Below, one piece after another: positions 27,960 through 37,440 of a stretch of DNA of 64,000 nt (its first letter is position 1; every line of letters begins with the position of its first letter). This DNA comes from Gloeotrichia echinulata CP02 (GTDB taxonomy: Bacteria; Cyanobacteriota; Cyanobacteriia; Cyanobacteriales; Nostocaceae): contig CP051187.1 in the NCBI GenBank assembly GCA_038087035.1, positions 3,911,001-3,975,000 on the forward strand, given 5' to 3'. Position numbers and translations under genes: made by a program. The notes below the pieces were generated by a model. That model was not told the DNA's origin, ran no database searches, and was given only the letters and a program-made list of their open reading frames with translations.

Positions 27960-28679
27960 AATCCCCGCCCTGTCTTGATTCCCAGACAACCTTATGTCTT
28001 AGGTATATCGTAAGAATGAGTCAGATGTTGGTGGTGTGCAACACTTCTTTGACTCATACAGTGTCCGACCCATAAATCAAAGTGCAACTTGTAGGCGCAA
28101 CACCTTACTGTCCGAGTTACCAGGGTAATCAAATAGGCTTTTTATGAAAAATCCATAAAGTTCTGTTGCTGCAAAAATTGTGGGTTAGTACTACGGTTAT
28201 CTTGCAGTTACTGGGTTTGAGGTTGATGCAATTAAAATAAACACTATATAGTTTGTGTAAAGATTGTCCAATATTATTTCCCACTGCCAGAAAAAAAATG
28301 TATACTTTTTCATATACATTAAGTATATACTAGTAGTAGCAAAACGATTTAGGTTCCGCTAGTTTGTCGTGAGGACTGGTTCTTGCGTACTTAACGTGCT
28401 AAATTTTTAATTACAGTCGATAACTTTGTTTTAAAATCAAGGCTTACAGGCGCTTATAGCCAAAATTTTAATCATCAGACCTAAAAGGCAGTAAATAATG
28501 GCTGTCATCTTATCCCAGCAAGGAGTTCAAGCTTATTTTTCAACATATTTAGCACGCTAAGTACGCAAGAACCAATTGCATAAGTCTGACTATGTTTGAC
28601 TATGTGATTTGGAACTATAAACAACAAGACATAGTATTTTTAGAAGAGACGGAAGTTAAAGAACAAGACAGCTAGAGCA
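27960..28679. other. Intergenic region between divergent genes, contains a 196-bp MITE
   Basis: No gene in 720 bp. The MITE at 28378-28573 ends 106 bp before the start of the large surface protein. The AT-rich DNA at 28240-28340 may hold promoters. Confidence 0.55.
28378..28573. repeat. 196-bp MITE with GGTTCTTGCGTACTTA ends (copy 1)
   Basis: Left end GGTTCTTGCGTACTTAACGT and right end TACTTAGCG... read as inverted repeats of about 25 bp. The second copy at 45001-45196 has exactly the same length and shares internal blocks such as AGTCGAT and AAGGCTTAC(A/G)GGCG. Confidence 0.85.
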
Positions 28680-31610
28680 ATGAGTGCAGAAACAAATTCT
28701 CTCCCCTTGGGAACAAATACCTCATCAGATATTTTTGGCAACACATCTATACAGAGAGACCTGACATTACCAGTGACACAGCTAGGAGGATCTAGTAATC
28801 AGAATCTGGTTTTTATTGATAGTAACCTTGCCGAAACCTCCATTTTGAGTAGCAGCTTTGAGAATGCAGAAGTGTTTTTGCTAAATCCAAACATTGATGG
28901 TATAGCACAAATCACGAATGTTCTCGCCCAGTACCAAAATGTTGCGAGTGTACATATTGTCTCTCACGGTAACGCAGGGGATGTGTTGTTAGGCAACAGC
29001 CATTTAAATTTGGCAAATATCAGTAGTTATAGCAGTGATTTGCAAAGTTGGAGTCATGCCTTGACTACTGATGCAGATGTACTGTTATATGGCTGTAACG
29101 TGGGAGCAGGAGGGGACGGACAAAGTTTCATCCAGCAACTGAGCCAAATCACAGGTGCAGATATTGCAGCTTCTAATGACTTAACAGGAAATGCTGCCCT
29201 TGGTGGTGACTGGGAGTTAGAAGTTAACACTGGAACAATTGAATCAAGTAGTGTTTTGGATAGTCAGGCGATCGCACAGTATCAAAGTATTTTGCCAATT
29301 TACAACGGCAAGAACTACATATTAACCAACGGGTCAAAAACCTGGGAAAACGCTCAAGCCGAAGCCCAGAGTTTAGGCGGTAACTTAGTCACGATTAATG
29401 ATGCAGCAGAGGAAACTTGGCTGAAATCGACCTTTGGTAGTAATCAGCAGTTCTGGATAGGCTTCACAGATAAAGATGTAGAAGGGCAATTTAAGTGGGT
29501 GAATGGAGAAGCCACCACCTACACCAACTGGGCACCAGGTGAACCAAATAACCGGGGTGGTAACGAAAACTATGCTGTGATGAATTGGGGGAGTACTGGG
29601 AAGTGGAATGATCTGCCCTCAACAGTTGTCCGTCGCGGCCTTATTGAGGTTGCACCAGCTTCGCTCGCCCTGGAGAAAAACACTTATTCTATCAATGAAA
29701 CTGCAGGGAGTTTAGTCATTGGAGTTGTTCGCAGTAACGATAGCACTGATAAGGCAACGGTTCAGTATCGGGTAGATAGTGGCACAGCCGTGGCAGATTC
29801 AGACTTTACGGCAACCAGTGGTACATTGACATTTGGTGTTGGAGAAACGTCTAAAACCTTTACTATTCCTATCATCAATGACACCCTGATAGAAGGGAAC
29901 GAAACCTTCACCCTCGTGATCGAATCTCCCACAGGGGCAGATTTAGGCACGATTCGGACAGCAAGCGTCACCCTCATTGATGATGAAAGTACAGTACTGA
30001 CGATCAGCGAACCGGAGGTTAATGAGAATGCAGGCAACGCAATCATTACCGTAACACGGGGTAATGGCGTCGGCACCGGGACTGTAGACTTTACCACCGT
30101 TGATGGAACTGCGATCGCCGGCAGTGATTATCAGGCTACCTCTGGTCAACTCACCTTTGCCGACGGCGAAACCTCCAAAACAATTACAATTGGTCTGATT
30201 AACGATACGATTGGGGAGCCGGACGAAACCTTCACGATTCAGTTTACTAATCTGGTAGGAGTGACTTTACAAGACACTAGCCTGAACACCGTGACCATCA
30301 TCGATGACGATCCGGGAAGTTTTATTCGAGAAACTTTCATCTCCGGGCTAAACCAACCAACGGCGTTTGTTCGCACACCAGATAACTCCCTGATGTATAT
30401 TCTGGAAAAATCCGGCATCATCAAAGTTGCACAGGGTAACACCGTCCTCGCAACGCGCTTTATTGACCTCAGACAGGATGTCAACAATGTGCGCGATCGC
30501 GGGGCACTAGGGCTGGCCATTCACCCTGACTTCTTCAATGGCAGTCCTTACATCTACGTTTCCTACACCTACGATCCACCAGAAGCCTATCTCAATACCA
30601 ATCCCACCACCACCCTGGATGACCCAGATAGGGCTGGCAACCGTCCGGCTCGGGTTGTGCGAATCACAGCAGATGCTACCAATGGATATCGCACCGCAGT
30701 AGCTAACAGTCAAGTGGTGATTGTCGGCAAGAACAGTACCTGGGCGAATACCAGCCGTCCTGATGGCAACAGCACCACTGATTTTTCCATCCCCGAATCA
30801 GGTAGAACTACAGATGGGGGATACGTGCAAGACTACATCAAAACCGATAGTGAATCCCATACTATCGGACAACTCGCCTTTGGGGCAGACGGTGCCCTAT
30901 ACGTGAGTGTCGGTGATGGCACCTCCTATAATGGTAGGGATGCCCGCTCTGCTTCTGTGTTAAACTTAGACAGCCTATCTGGTAAAATCCTGCGCGTAGA
31001 TCCCCTAACGGGACAAGGGCTAGCAGACAATCCGTTCTTCAATGGCGATCCAAATAGCAACCGCTCTAAAGTATGGAACCTGGGGCTACGCAATCCCTTC
31101 CGATTTACCATCAAACCGGGAACCAGCACCCCCTTTATTGGCGATGTCGGTTGGAGCACATGGGAAGAAGTGAATGTCGGCACCAGTGGCGCTAACTTTG
31201 GCTGGCCTGCTTACGAAGGTGGCACCAATGCAGTCAATCTTGTCAATTTGCGCCAGCCGTTATATGATGCGGCTAATATCCCAGCAATCGAAGCTTTGTA
31301 CAACCCTGATCAGGTTGTCACTGCACCCATCTATGCGCGGAATCACTCAGCAGGGGCAAAGGCGATTGTTCTGGGCGACTTCTACGACGGCAATACATTT
31401 CCCAGTGCTTACAATGATACTGTCTTTGTTGCCGATGTGAATGAAGGTACAGTAGATGCACTAACGCTCAATAGCGAGAATCGTGTTACCGCAGTCCGTC
31501 GGTTTGCCTCTGGTATTCCCGGTATTGTCTATATGGAAACTGGACCTGATGGGAATCTATATTACGTCAATTTAGGTACTAATTCAATCGGTCGCTGGCG
31601 TCCTGTTTAA
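28680..31610 (+). CDS. Surface protein: DUF4347 + C-type lectin + two Calx-beta + PQQ-type sugar dehydrogenase
   Basis: A 976-residue modular protein. Residues 40-205 are DUF4347 with caspase-like marks VHIVSHGNAGD (His) and VLLYGCNVGAGG (Cys). Residues 208-325 are a C-type lectin domain (KTWENAQAEAQSLGGNL, FWIGFTDK, NWAPGEPNN, KWND). Two Calx-beta domains follow (about 330-435 and 440-540; each with GTA..DF/Y.A.SG.LTF..GETSKT). Residues 550-976 are a glucose/sorbosone dehydrogenase beta-propeller (FVRTPDNSLMYILEKSGIIK, GALGLAIHPDF, NLGLRNPFRF, NFGWPAYEGG). There is no classical signal peptide; DUF4347 is often N-terminal in very large secreted cyanobacterial proteins. Likely extracellular sugar binding and oxidation. 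Monocistronic. Confidence 0.88.
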   Translation: MSAETNSLPLGTNTSSDIFGNTSIQRDLTLPVTQLGGSSNQNLVFIDSNLAETSILSSSFENAEVFLLNPNIDGIAQITNVLAQYQNVASVHIVSHGNAGDVLLGNSHLNLANISSYSSDLQSWSHALTTDADVLLYGCNVGAGGDGQSFIQQLSQITGADIAASNDLTGNAALGGDWELEVNTGTIESSSVLDSQAIAQYQSILPIYNGKNYILTNGSKTWENAQAEAQSLGGNLVTINDAAEETWLKSTFGSNQQFWIGFTDKDVEGQFKWVNGEATTYTNWAPGEPNNRGGNENYAVMNWGSTGKWNDLPSTVVRRGLIEVAPASLALEKNTYSINETAGSLVIGVVRSNDSTDKATVQYRVDSGTAVADSDFTATSGTLTFGVGETSKTFTIPIINDTLIEGNETFTLVIESPTGADLGTIRTASVTLIDDESTVLTISEPEVNENAGNAIITVTRGNGVGTGTVDFTTVDGTAIAGSDYQATSGQLTFADGETSKTITIGLINDTIGEPDETFTIQFTNLVGVTLQDTSLNTVTIIDDDPGSFIRETFISGLNQPTAFVRTPDNSLMYILEKSGIIKVAQGNTVLATRFIDLRQDVNNVRDRGALGLAIHPDFFNGSPYIYVSYTYDPPEAYLNTNPTTTLDDPDRAGNRPARVVRITADATNGYRTAVANSQVVIVGKNSTWANTSRPDGNSTTDFSIPESGRTTDGGYVQDYIKTDSESHTIGQLAFGADGALYVSVGDGTSYNGRDARSASVLNLDSLSGKILRVDPLTGQGLADNPFFNGDPNSNRSKVWNLGLRNPFRFTIKPGTSTPFIGDVGWSTWEEVNVGTSGANFGWPAYEGGTNAVNLVNLRQPLYDAANIPAIEALYNPDQVVTAPIYARNHSAGAKAIVLGDFYDGNTFPSAYNDTVFVADVNEGTVDALTLNSENRVTAVRRFASGIPGIVYMETGPDGNLYYVNLGTNSIGRWRPV

Positions 31611-31958
31611 CTTTGTAGGGGCGCAAGGCCTTGCGCCCCGAACAACAATCGTCCTCACATAGCTGATAAAATAGGTGTTACCCCCTATTCGCCATTGGTA
31701 TCCTGTAGAGGGACGGGGAATTACGCGATATTGTTAAATGTATTAATTAGGATATCGCTGAACTCACCTCTACTTGCTCCAACTGAGGGACAAAGAGGAA
31801 ACACTTATTAATTTATTTTATGTCTTAAGATTGAGCCAGCTGGAAATTTGTTTACATCTAGAGAACGATAAACTTCATCAACATAACAGTTAACTTAAAG
31901 GCAGAGCTTATATCCGGGGTAAAACAGCCTACACACCTCACAAATAATAACTATAACT
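31611..31958. other. Intergenic region with GTAG palindrome
   Basis: Contains a copy of GTAGGGGCGCAAGGCCTTGC (31615-31639) a few bases after the stop codon, without a recognisable surrounding MITE; it may act as a terminator hairpin. The rest holds nothing I recognise. Confidence 0.55.
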
Positions 31959-32216
31959 ATGGCATCTCCAACACCATTGTATGGCACAGAGTTAGTAGAT
32001 TGTGCTAGAGCAAATGCCAAGCAGGGAATTGAAACTGCGGCTTATCAATGTGGCTATAGTGATGATATCAAGACATTTGCGGGAGAACTCAGACAAGCTT
32101 GTGAGCAAATGAATTTACAAGTTAAAGAACTCAGCGAACTGATTACTGACCAGGATATGATATTGGAATTGCGTACAGGCGAAATCATTGCCCCAGAGAC
32201 AGCATCAGAATTGTAA
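31959..32216 (+). CDS. Small conserved-looking cyanobacterial protein, function unknown
   Basis: An 85-residue acidic, helical protein without signal peptide or membrane segment. It has two cysteines near 14 and 24, a third near 47 (RQACEQMNLQVKEL), and a predicted helical/coiled region from 33 to 62. Codon usage and compact length look real, but I recognise no family. No strong RBS is visible. It is followed by a long perfect hairpin at 32239-32300 that would serve as terminator. Confidence 0.6.
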   Translation: MASPTPLYGTELVDCARANAKQGIETAAYQCGYSDDIKTFAGELRQACEQMNLQVKELSELITDQDMILELRTGEIIAPETASEL

Positions 32217-32238
32217 TATTTTTGAATTCTCTCTATTT

Positions 32239-32300
32239 AAACAATCATAATTAGTTGGTAGTCGCGCTAAAGCGCGACTACCAACTAATTATGATTGTTT
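32239..32300. repeat. Perfect 62-bp palindrome (hairpin or terminator, nested module)
   Basis: Thirty-bp perfectly complementary arms around a 2-nt centre. The inner part GTAGTCGCGCT-AA-AGCGCGACTAC is of the GTAG...CTAC type and the outer arms are AT-rich (AAACAATCATAATTAGTTG). It lies 22 bp after the stop of the small gene at 31959. Confidence 0.85.
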
Positions 32301-32545
32301 GTACTGACTTAGTTTTCTCGTGCCAAACTGATTAATAATTAATTCGCTGAATATAGCATAATTATTTTGTATAATACCTAACTACAACTAAACTAAAAAA
32401 TGAATTTGAACTATAGACAGACTGTGTTGTTGAATATTTCTGTCTTCAGAACGGTTAAGCCATAATGGGTAATCGTTACATTTGTCCTCAAAATTGACGG
32501 TATTTGTAGCGTGGGCAATGCCCAGCCTACTTATTATTTAATGAT

Positions 32546-34093
32546 TCAAGAAAATTTGGTCAGCAATTTTAAGAGTTTTTTAGTGTTGGCTGTGAGTAGG
32601 GTTCGACGATAAGCATCGGCTGCTTTTTTAATAGCTTCGGCCTGTGTGGGATAAGGATGAATTACACTACTTAACTTGCTCAAACCTATCTTATTAACAA
32701 TGGCTGTGGTAATTTCAGAAATCATATCTCCTGCATGAGTAGCGACAATGGTTGCACCGACAATTTCATCAGAACCCTTTTTGTGGTGAATTTTGAGAAA
32801 TCCTGACTCTTCAGCATCGGCGATCGCTCGGTCTACACTACTAAAAGGTATGGTAATTGTCGCTATATCAATACCCTGTTCCTGTGCCTCATGTTCATAT
32901 AACCCTACATGGGCAATTTCTGGATCAGTATATGTCACCCAAGGCATAATTAAATTACTCAGTTTTGAACGTCCCCAGCCAAAGGGAGAAAACAAAGTAT
33001 TCTTAATGACTATTCTAGCAGCTGCATCGGCGGCGTGGGTAAATTTCCAATCCATGCAGATGTCACCAGCTGCATAAATCTGGGGATTTGTTGTCTGTAG
33101 ATAATCATTTACCTTGACGCCTTTTTGTTGGTCATATTCCACCCCGACAAGTTCTAAATTCAAACCTTCAACATTCGGAGCGCGTCCGGCACCTGCTAAA
33201 ATTTCATCAACAGTCACAGAATCGCGATGACCATTGACAGAAAAGTAAAGTCGTTTACCCTCGGTGACAGTTACCACTTCTTCTAATTTGGCATTGAGGA
33301 CTAAGCGAATTCCTTCTTTGATCAAGACTTTTTGCAAAATTTGGGCTGCGTCTTTCTCTTCTTTATTGAGGATATGGGAACCGCGATGGAACAGTACCAC
33401 TTCAGAACCCAAACGCCTAAAAGCTTGCGCCAATTCGCAACCAATCGGTCCACCACCAATCACCGCTAACTTTTGGGGTCGTTGGATGAGGGAAAATACA
33501 GATTCATTGGTGAGATATCCTGCTTTCTCAATTCCCTCAATCGCTGGACGGACTGCTCTTGCGCCAGTAGCGATGACTGCTTTTTTAAATTTGAGGATTT
33601 TGCCTTCAACTTCGACTGTATTGTAACTCGCAAAGCGACCGCTACCTAAAAAGACATCAACCCCCAGGGTTGAAAAGCGTTCCGCTGAGTCATGATGGCT
33701 GATACCTGCTCTAATTTGGCGCATCCGTTTCATAACTGTGGGAAAATCCACATCGAAATGTTGGGGGATATTAATTCCTAGATCCTTGGCTTTCCAAAGT
33801 TCGCCTACCACACGAGATGAGCGGATAATGGTTTTCGAGGGAACACAACCGACGTTTAAGCAATCTCCACCCATGAGATGCTTTTCAATCAACGCCACTT
33901 TTAATCCTAAATCCAAACCCGCAGCACCTGCAGCTACCACTAATCCCGCAGTACCGGCACCAATTACTACTAAGTCGTAAATATCAGCAGGTTCGGGATT
34001 AATCCAATTTGGTGGATGGACATAAGATACCAATTTTTGGTTATACTCGTCCATTGGGCGAACTGTGATTTTCTCAAATTCCGCATTCGACAT
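32546..34093 (-). CDS. Mercuric-reductase-like FAD/NAD(P) disulfide oxidoreductase
   Basis: A 515-residue class I pyridine nucleotide-disulfide oxidoreductase; GGAG at 8 nt supports the ATG at 34093. FAD motif YDLVVIGAGTAGLVVAAGAA near 38, the redox pair GGDCLNVGCVPSK near 77, an NAD(P) motif LAVIGGGPIGCELAQAF near 215, FAD motif NPQIYAAGDI near 335, and the dimer-interface catalytic HPYPTQAEA near 480. There is no N-terminal HMA mercury-binding domain and no C-terminal Cys pair, so mercury reduction is doubtful. The neighbouring TVP38 pair is a common partner of such flavoproteins. The electron acceptor is unknown. Confidence 0.88.
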   Translation of the reverse strand: MSNAEFEKITVRPMDEYNQKLVSYVHPPNWINPEPADIYDLVVIGAGTAGLVVAAGAAGLDLGLKVALIEKHLMGGDCLNVGCVPSKTIIRSSRVVGELWKAKDLGINIPQHFDVDFPTVMKRMRQIRAGISHHDSAERFSTLGVDVFLGSGRFASYNTVEVEGKILKFKKAVIATGARAVRPAIEGIEKAGYLTNESVFSLIQRPQKLAVIGGGPIGCELAQAFRRLGSEVVLFHRGSHILNKEEKDAAQILQKVLIKEGIRLVLNAKLEEVVTVTEGKRLYFSVNGHRDSVTVDEILAGAGRAPNVEGLNLELVGVEYDQQKGVKVNDYLQTTNPQIYAAGDICMDWKFTHAADAAARIVIKNTLFSPFGWGRSKLSNLIMPWVTYTDPEIAHVGLYEHEAQEQGIDIATITIPFSSVDRAIADAEESGFLKIHHKKGSDEIVGATIVATHAGDMISEITTAIVNKIGLSKLSSVIHPYPTQAEAIKKAADAYRRTLLTANTKKLLKLLTKFS

Positions 34094-34175
34094 TGTTGAC
34101 ACTCCTTTGAAGGCTGAAGGTTGAAGCTTTGAGGCTGACAGTTGAGGCTTTGAGGGTGATGCGATAATAGATGGG

Positions 34176-34203
34176 GTAAGGGCGCAAGGCCTTGCGCCCC
34201 TAC
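34176..34203. repeat. GTAAGGGCGCAAGG palindrome, isolated copy
   Basis: Same palindromic core as in the MITEs (GTAAGGGCGCAAGG / CCTTGCGCCCCTAC), between the flavoprotein and the first TVP38 gene. No flanking terminal repeats were recognised. Confidence 0.75.
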
Positions 34204-34273
34204 AAAGGTATTAATCTGTTACCGGATTTTAAACAATTGCTGTAATTCCCGATCCCCCCATCTCCCCACGTCC

Positions 34274-35047
34274 CTAGTTACTCACAGCCTGATCTAAGGC
34301 TTTGCGGGCTACACGGGTGACAAAAACTGTCACAGCGATGGTAGCGATCAAACCAAGGATGCGAATTAACCATTGTAGAGTGGGGTTAGTAGGTTGAGCC
34401 TCAGTCCCAATTCTGGCAAGATTACCAGCTAAGGAACCAATATAAACGTACATGATAGTTCCCGGAATCATCCCCACAGAACCAATAAAGTAATCTTTGA
34501 GAGACACTCCTGTAATTCCAAAGGCGTAGTTTAATAAATTGAAAGGAAATATGGGAGAAAGTCGCGTTAACAGGACAATTTTTAATCCTTCTTTAGCAAC
34601 AGCTTGGTCAATAGCGGCAAATTTTTTGTTACCTGTGATTTTACTTGCTACCCAACCTCTGGCTAAATAACGTCCGACAATAAAAGCAGCGGTAGCGCCT
34701 AAAGTTGCACCAATGAATACGTAAATAGAACCCCAAACTACACCAAATATCACACCAGATCCCAAGGTGAGAATCGAGCCGGGTAAAAAAGCGACTGTAG
34801 CAATAATATAAAGTACTATAAAAGCGATTGCTCCTACAGCACCAAGGCTATTAATCGATTGTAAAGCGTCTCGTAAAATTGCTTGGGGGTTGAACTGGGG
34901 GCTGGGAACTGGGACGCTGATAAACAACGTAGAGGCTTGAGCTAAATCCTGGTTTGTGTTCCAAAAAATGGCACAAATTAGTGACAAAAATATGAATACA
35001 AATCCTATTGTGATGTAGGTAGAATATTTAGTGTTTTTCTGGGACAT
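34274..35047 (-). CDS. TVP38/TMEM64 family membrane protein (downstream copy)
   Basis: About 257 residues from the ATG at 35047, 4 nt after the stop of the upstream paralogue; an ATG at 35074 would overlap it. An N-terminal membrane segment (YITIGFVFIFLSLICAIFW) is followed by the SNARE-associated/DedA-like core: PGSILTLGSGVIFGVVWGSIYVF, the motif GRYLARGWV, and FPFNLLNYAFGITGVSLKDY with VGMIPGTIMYVYIGSLAGN. Family members are thought to act as lipid scramblases or in proton-dependent transport. It is probably translationally coupled to its paralogue. Confidence 0.85.
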   Translation of the reverse strand: MSQKNTKYSTYITIGFVFIFLSLICAIFWNTNQDLAQASTLFISVPVPSPQFNPQAILRDALQSINSLGAVGAIAFIVLYIIATVAFLPGSILTLGSGVIFGVVWGSIYVFIGATLGATAAFIVGRYLARGWVASKITGNKKFAAIDQAVAKEGLKIVLLTRLSPIFPFNLLNYAFGITGVSLKDYFIGSVGMIPGTIMYVYIGSLAGNLARIGTEAQPTNPTLQWLIRILGLIATIAVTVFVTRVARKALDQAVSN

Positions 35048-35051
35048 GATA

Positions 35052-35798
35052 TTAGTTATGATTATTTGTATCATGGGTAATTTCTGCTGTTGCTACAGTT
35101 TGTTTGAGAGCTTTTTGAGCAATTTTTGTCACATAAACAGTGACAGCAACGGTAGCAATTAATCCAACTATTTGTAGCACCCATTCCGCGATTTGACTTT
35201 GTGGATTACTTGGCTGATGATGGATGTTAATCATAGCGAGATTACCTGCAAGAGAACCAATGTAAACGTACATCACCGTACCTGGAACAATCCCTATTGA
35301 ACCTAAGATATAATCTCTCAGCGAAACTTGTGTCACTCCAAAAGCATAATTTAATAAATTGAACGGAAATAGGGGTGAAAGGCGAGTTAATAGCACAATT
35401 TTCCATCCCTCTGTGGCTACTGCTAAATCAAGGGCTTTAAATTTAGGATGTTTTTCTATTTGTTGAGAAACCCAATCCCGTGAAAGATAGCGTCCAATCA
35501 AGAAAGCCAAAGTGGCGCCGATAATTGCAGCAATTAATACATATATAGACCCCCAAAATAGACCAAAGAGACAACCACCTTTTAAAGTCAGAATCGAGCC
35601 TGGTATAAATAGCAAGGTAGCCAAGTTGTAGACGACTATGAAAGCAATAGGTCCTAATGCACCAAGACTGTTGATCCAAATTATTGAAGTCTGCAAAAAT
35701 TCCTGAACATTAAAGTGTTTGGTCACAATTATCAGGGTAGCAAGCAGACAACTTAGGAGAGCAAATTTTAGTATAGTATATAATCTGCGTTTGTGCAT
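35052..35798 (-). CDS. TVP38/TMEM64 family membrane protein (upstream copy)
   Basis: A 248-residue paralogue of the preceding entry with the same layout: an N-terminal transmembrane helix, PGSILTLKGGCLFGLFWGSIYVL, GRYLSRDWV, LTRLSPLFPFNLLNYAFGVTQVSLRDYI, GIVPGTVMYVYIGSLAGN and a C-terminal helix VLQIVGLIATVAVTVYV. The pair is clearly a tandem duplication. It sits between the GT2 gene (upstream) and the flavoprotein gene (downstream), all on the reverse strand. Confidence 0.87.
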   Translation of the reverse strand: MHKRRLYTILKFALLSCLLATLIIVTKHFNVQEFLQTSIIWINSLGALGPIAFIVVYNLATLLFIPGSILTLKGGCLFGLFWGSIYVLIAAIIGATLAFLIGRYLSRDWVSQQIEKHPKFKALDLAVATEGWKIVLLTRLSPLFPFNLLNYAFGVTQVSLRDYILGSIGIVPGTVMYVYIGSLAGNLAMINIHHQPSNPQSQIAEWVLQIVGLIATVAVTVYVTKIAQKALKQTVATAEITHDTNNHN

Positions 35799-35877
35799 TT
35801 TCAGTTATCGGCATGTATAAGTAGGTGGGCGCAAATAAACCGTACTGGCGTTGGTCGTCATTTGTCATTGGTAAGAA

Positions 35878-35944
35878 GTAGGGTGCGTCAGAACTGGAAA
35901 ATTAGTAATCTTCTCCTAAAATTAACCTGTGTGACGCACCCTGC
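35878..35944. repeat. GTAGGGTGCGTCAG hairpin repeat
   Basis: GTAGGGTGCGTCAGAA, an AT-rich centre (GGAAAATTAGTAATC) and GTGACGCACCCTGC. The interior matches the one at 59022-59088 and the arms resemble those inside the 38542 element. Confidence 0.75.
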
Positions 35945-35990
35945 AAACTACTATCTCAATCTAAGATATGCTCATTCAATGAAAAGCAGC

Positions 35991-36689
35991 TTAAAATTTT
36001 CTTAATTTTTCCCGACGATACCAGCTACGAATTCGCGCTGGTGACACACCGAGTAAATAAGCAATAATTACTATTTGATTAATCAGCGTAGTTTTCAAAA
36101 TTCCCGTTTGCAACCACCGACGGGCTGAGGTGATAACTGGTACTTTTATGATAGCAATTCTGCCGATAGGTTTTAAACGTCGTATAAGTTCAAAGTCTTC
36201 CATAATTGGCAATTCACGAAAGTAGCCAATTTGCTGGAATATTTCTTTAGTGATAAAAATTGCTTGATCACCATAGGGCATTTGCCAAAGGCGCGATCGC
36301 CAATTCACTCCCCATTCTACCCACCGGATACCCCACCCCGATGTATCAATCTGCAAGGTAAAGGCACCTGCTACAATCCCTGGCTGTTGTAGCGCTGTGC
36401 GAATCATGATATCAAACTCAGTTGGTAAACGGGTATCTGCATGGAGAAACAGCAGAATATCGCCACTAGCAGCCAAAGCACCTGTGTTCATTTGTACAGC
36501 ACGCCCAGGAGATGATGAGATAACTTTAGCACCTAATGACTGAGCTATTTCTCTAGTGTCATCTTGGGAGCCACCATCTACCACAATTACTTCTATATTT
36601 GTACTGGGTTGAGTAGACGCGATCGCTTGTTTAATATTTCCCGCTTCATTCAGTGTGGGAATGATAATAGAAATTTTGGCATTGTTCAC
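35991..36689 (-). CDS. GT2 family glycosyltransferase (TIGR04283 type, selenodomain-associated transferase 2)
   Basis: A 232-residue GT-A glycosyltransferase. ISIIIPTLNEAGNIKQAI opens the fold, VIVVDGGSQDDTREIA carries the nucleotide contact, and GDILLFLHADTRLP holds the DxD-like metal motif (HADTRLP, typical of the TIGR04283 group). MPYGDQAIFITKEIFQQIGYF and MEDFELIRRLKPIG complete the family signature, with a hydrophobic tail. TIGR04283 enzymes often neighbour arsenosugar or radical-SAM genes; none is adjacent here. The acceptor is unknown. Confidence 0.85.
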   Translation of the reverse strand: MNNAKISIIIPTLNEAGNIKQAIASTQPSTNIEVIVVDGGSQDDTREIAQSLGAKVISSSPGRAVQMNTGALAASGDILLFLHADTRLPTEFDIMIRTALQQPGIVAGAFTLQIDTSGWGIRWVEWGVNWRSRLWQMPYGDQAIFITKEIFQQIGYFRELPIMEDFELIRRLKPIGRIAIIKVPVITSARRWLQTGILKTTLINQIVIIAYLLGVSPARIRSWYRREKLRKF

Positions 36690-36709
36690 AAATATCTACC
36701 AATTGTTCG

Positions 36710-37058
36710 CTATATATCTGTTAATAGTCGTGCTTTTCGCCGAATAAAATCAAGTAATGTTTCTTGGGAAGAAATAATATCAGATCTACCTTCCATACCA
36801 GATTGAATCACACATTTGCGATCGCCAGAAATTAACACCTGTTTTTCTGGCTGGATGGTGATTTGGTAAGTAGCTGTGTTTGAACTCTGATTTTCAGGAG
36901 AGATGGTATCTGGCGAAATGTCTCGCACTTGAGCTTTTAAAGTACCATATTCAGTGTAGGAACAGCCAGAAAGACGCAGTTAAATCGAGTTTTTGGTCAT
37001 CAGCCGTCAGGATACATTGTTCACCATCACCATAATAAACATCTAATTGTACTTCCGT
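36710..37058 (-). pseudogene. Remnant of an HlyD-type membrane fusion protein
   Basis: The C-terminal part is intact to its natural end: GTLKAQVRDISPDT, then KQVLISGDRKCVIQSGMEGR and the terminal IISSQETLLDFIRRKARLLTD typical of HlyD-family subunits. Further upstream the frame shifts near 36955 (CSYTEYGTL continues it) and then loses similarity. A piece GTEVQLDVYYGDGEQCILTA joins it. No ABC transporter partner remains. This is a decayed type I secretion or bacteriocin export gene. Confidence 0.65.
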
Positions 37059-37438
37059 GCCAAGATCCCATTACTTTGCCTTCTGGTAGCGAACCAGAAC
37101 CGGATTTTGTGATTGCTCGTGCTACAGATGATCATTATTTATCTGCTCATCCCAGCCCAAAGGATGTTTTACTAGTAATTGAAATTGCTGATTCTTCTTT
37201 GAATTATGACCAAGAGGTGAAAATACCCCTTTATGCAGAAGCCGGAATTTCCGATTACTGGATATTTAATTTAGTTGCTCAACATTTAGAATGCTATAGC
37301 GAACCTTATCAAGAATTAACTCTTAATTTCGCTTATGGTCTCAAGCGAATTTTCTTGCCTAATCAGTCAGTTATTCTGCCTTGTTTTTCCGATTTATCTC
37401 TAGATTTATCTCGGATTTTTCCGCGAATTACTGTTTGA
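37055..37438 (+). pseudogene. Uma2/DUF820 family fragment, N-terminus missing
   Basis: About 125 residues of the PD-(D/E)XK-like Uma2 family. Visible: QDPITLPSGSEPEPDFVIA (the conserved PxPDxxI segment), VLLVIEIADSSLNYDQEVKIPLYAEAGISDYWIFNL and the C-terminal strand region. Complete members have about 190 residues, and the first 65 are absent, replaced by DNA of the HlyD remnant. It probably produces nothing functional. Confidence 0.7.
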
Positions 37439-37440
37439 AA

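Noticed and set aside
29762..31183. Several reverse-strand frames inside the DUF4347/lectin/dehydrogenase gene
   Set aside because: Shadows of a well-supported plus-strand gene, with no independent motif or start signal.
32546..34093. Assignment as a true mercuric reductase (merA)
   Set aside because: No N-terminal mercury-binding domain and no C-terminal vicinal cysteines were seen; only the general flavoprotein family is supported.
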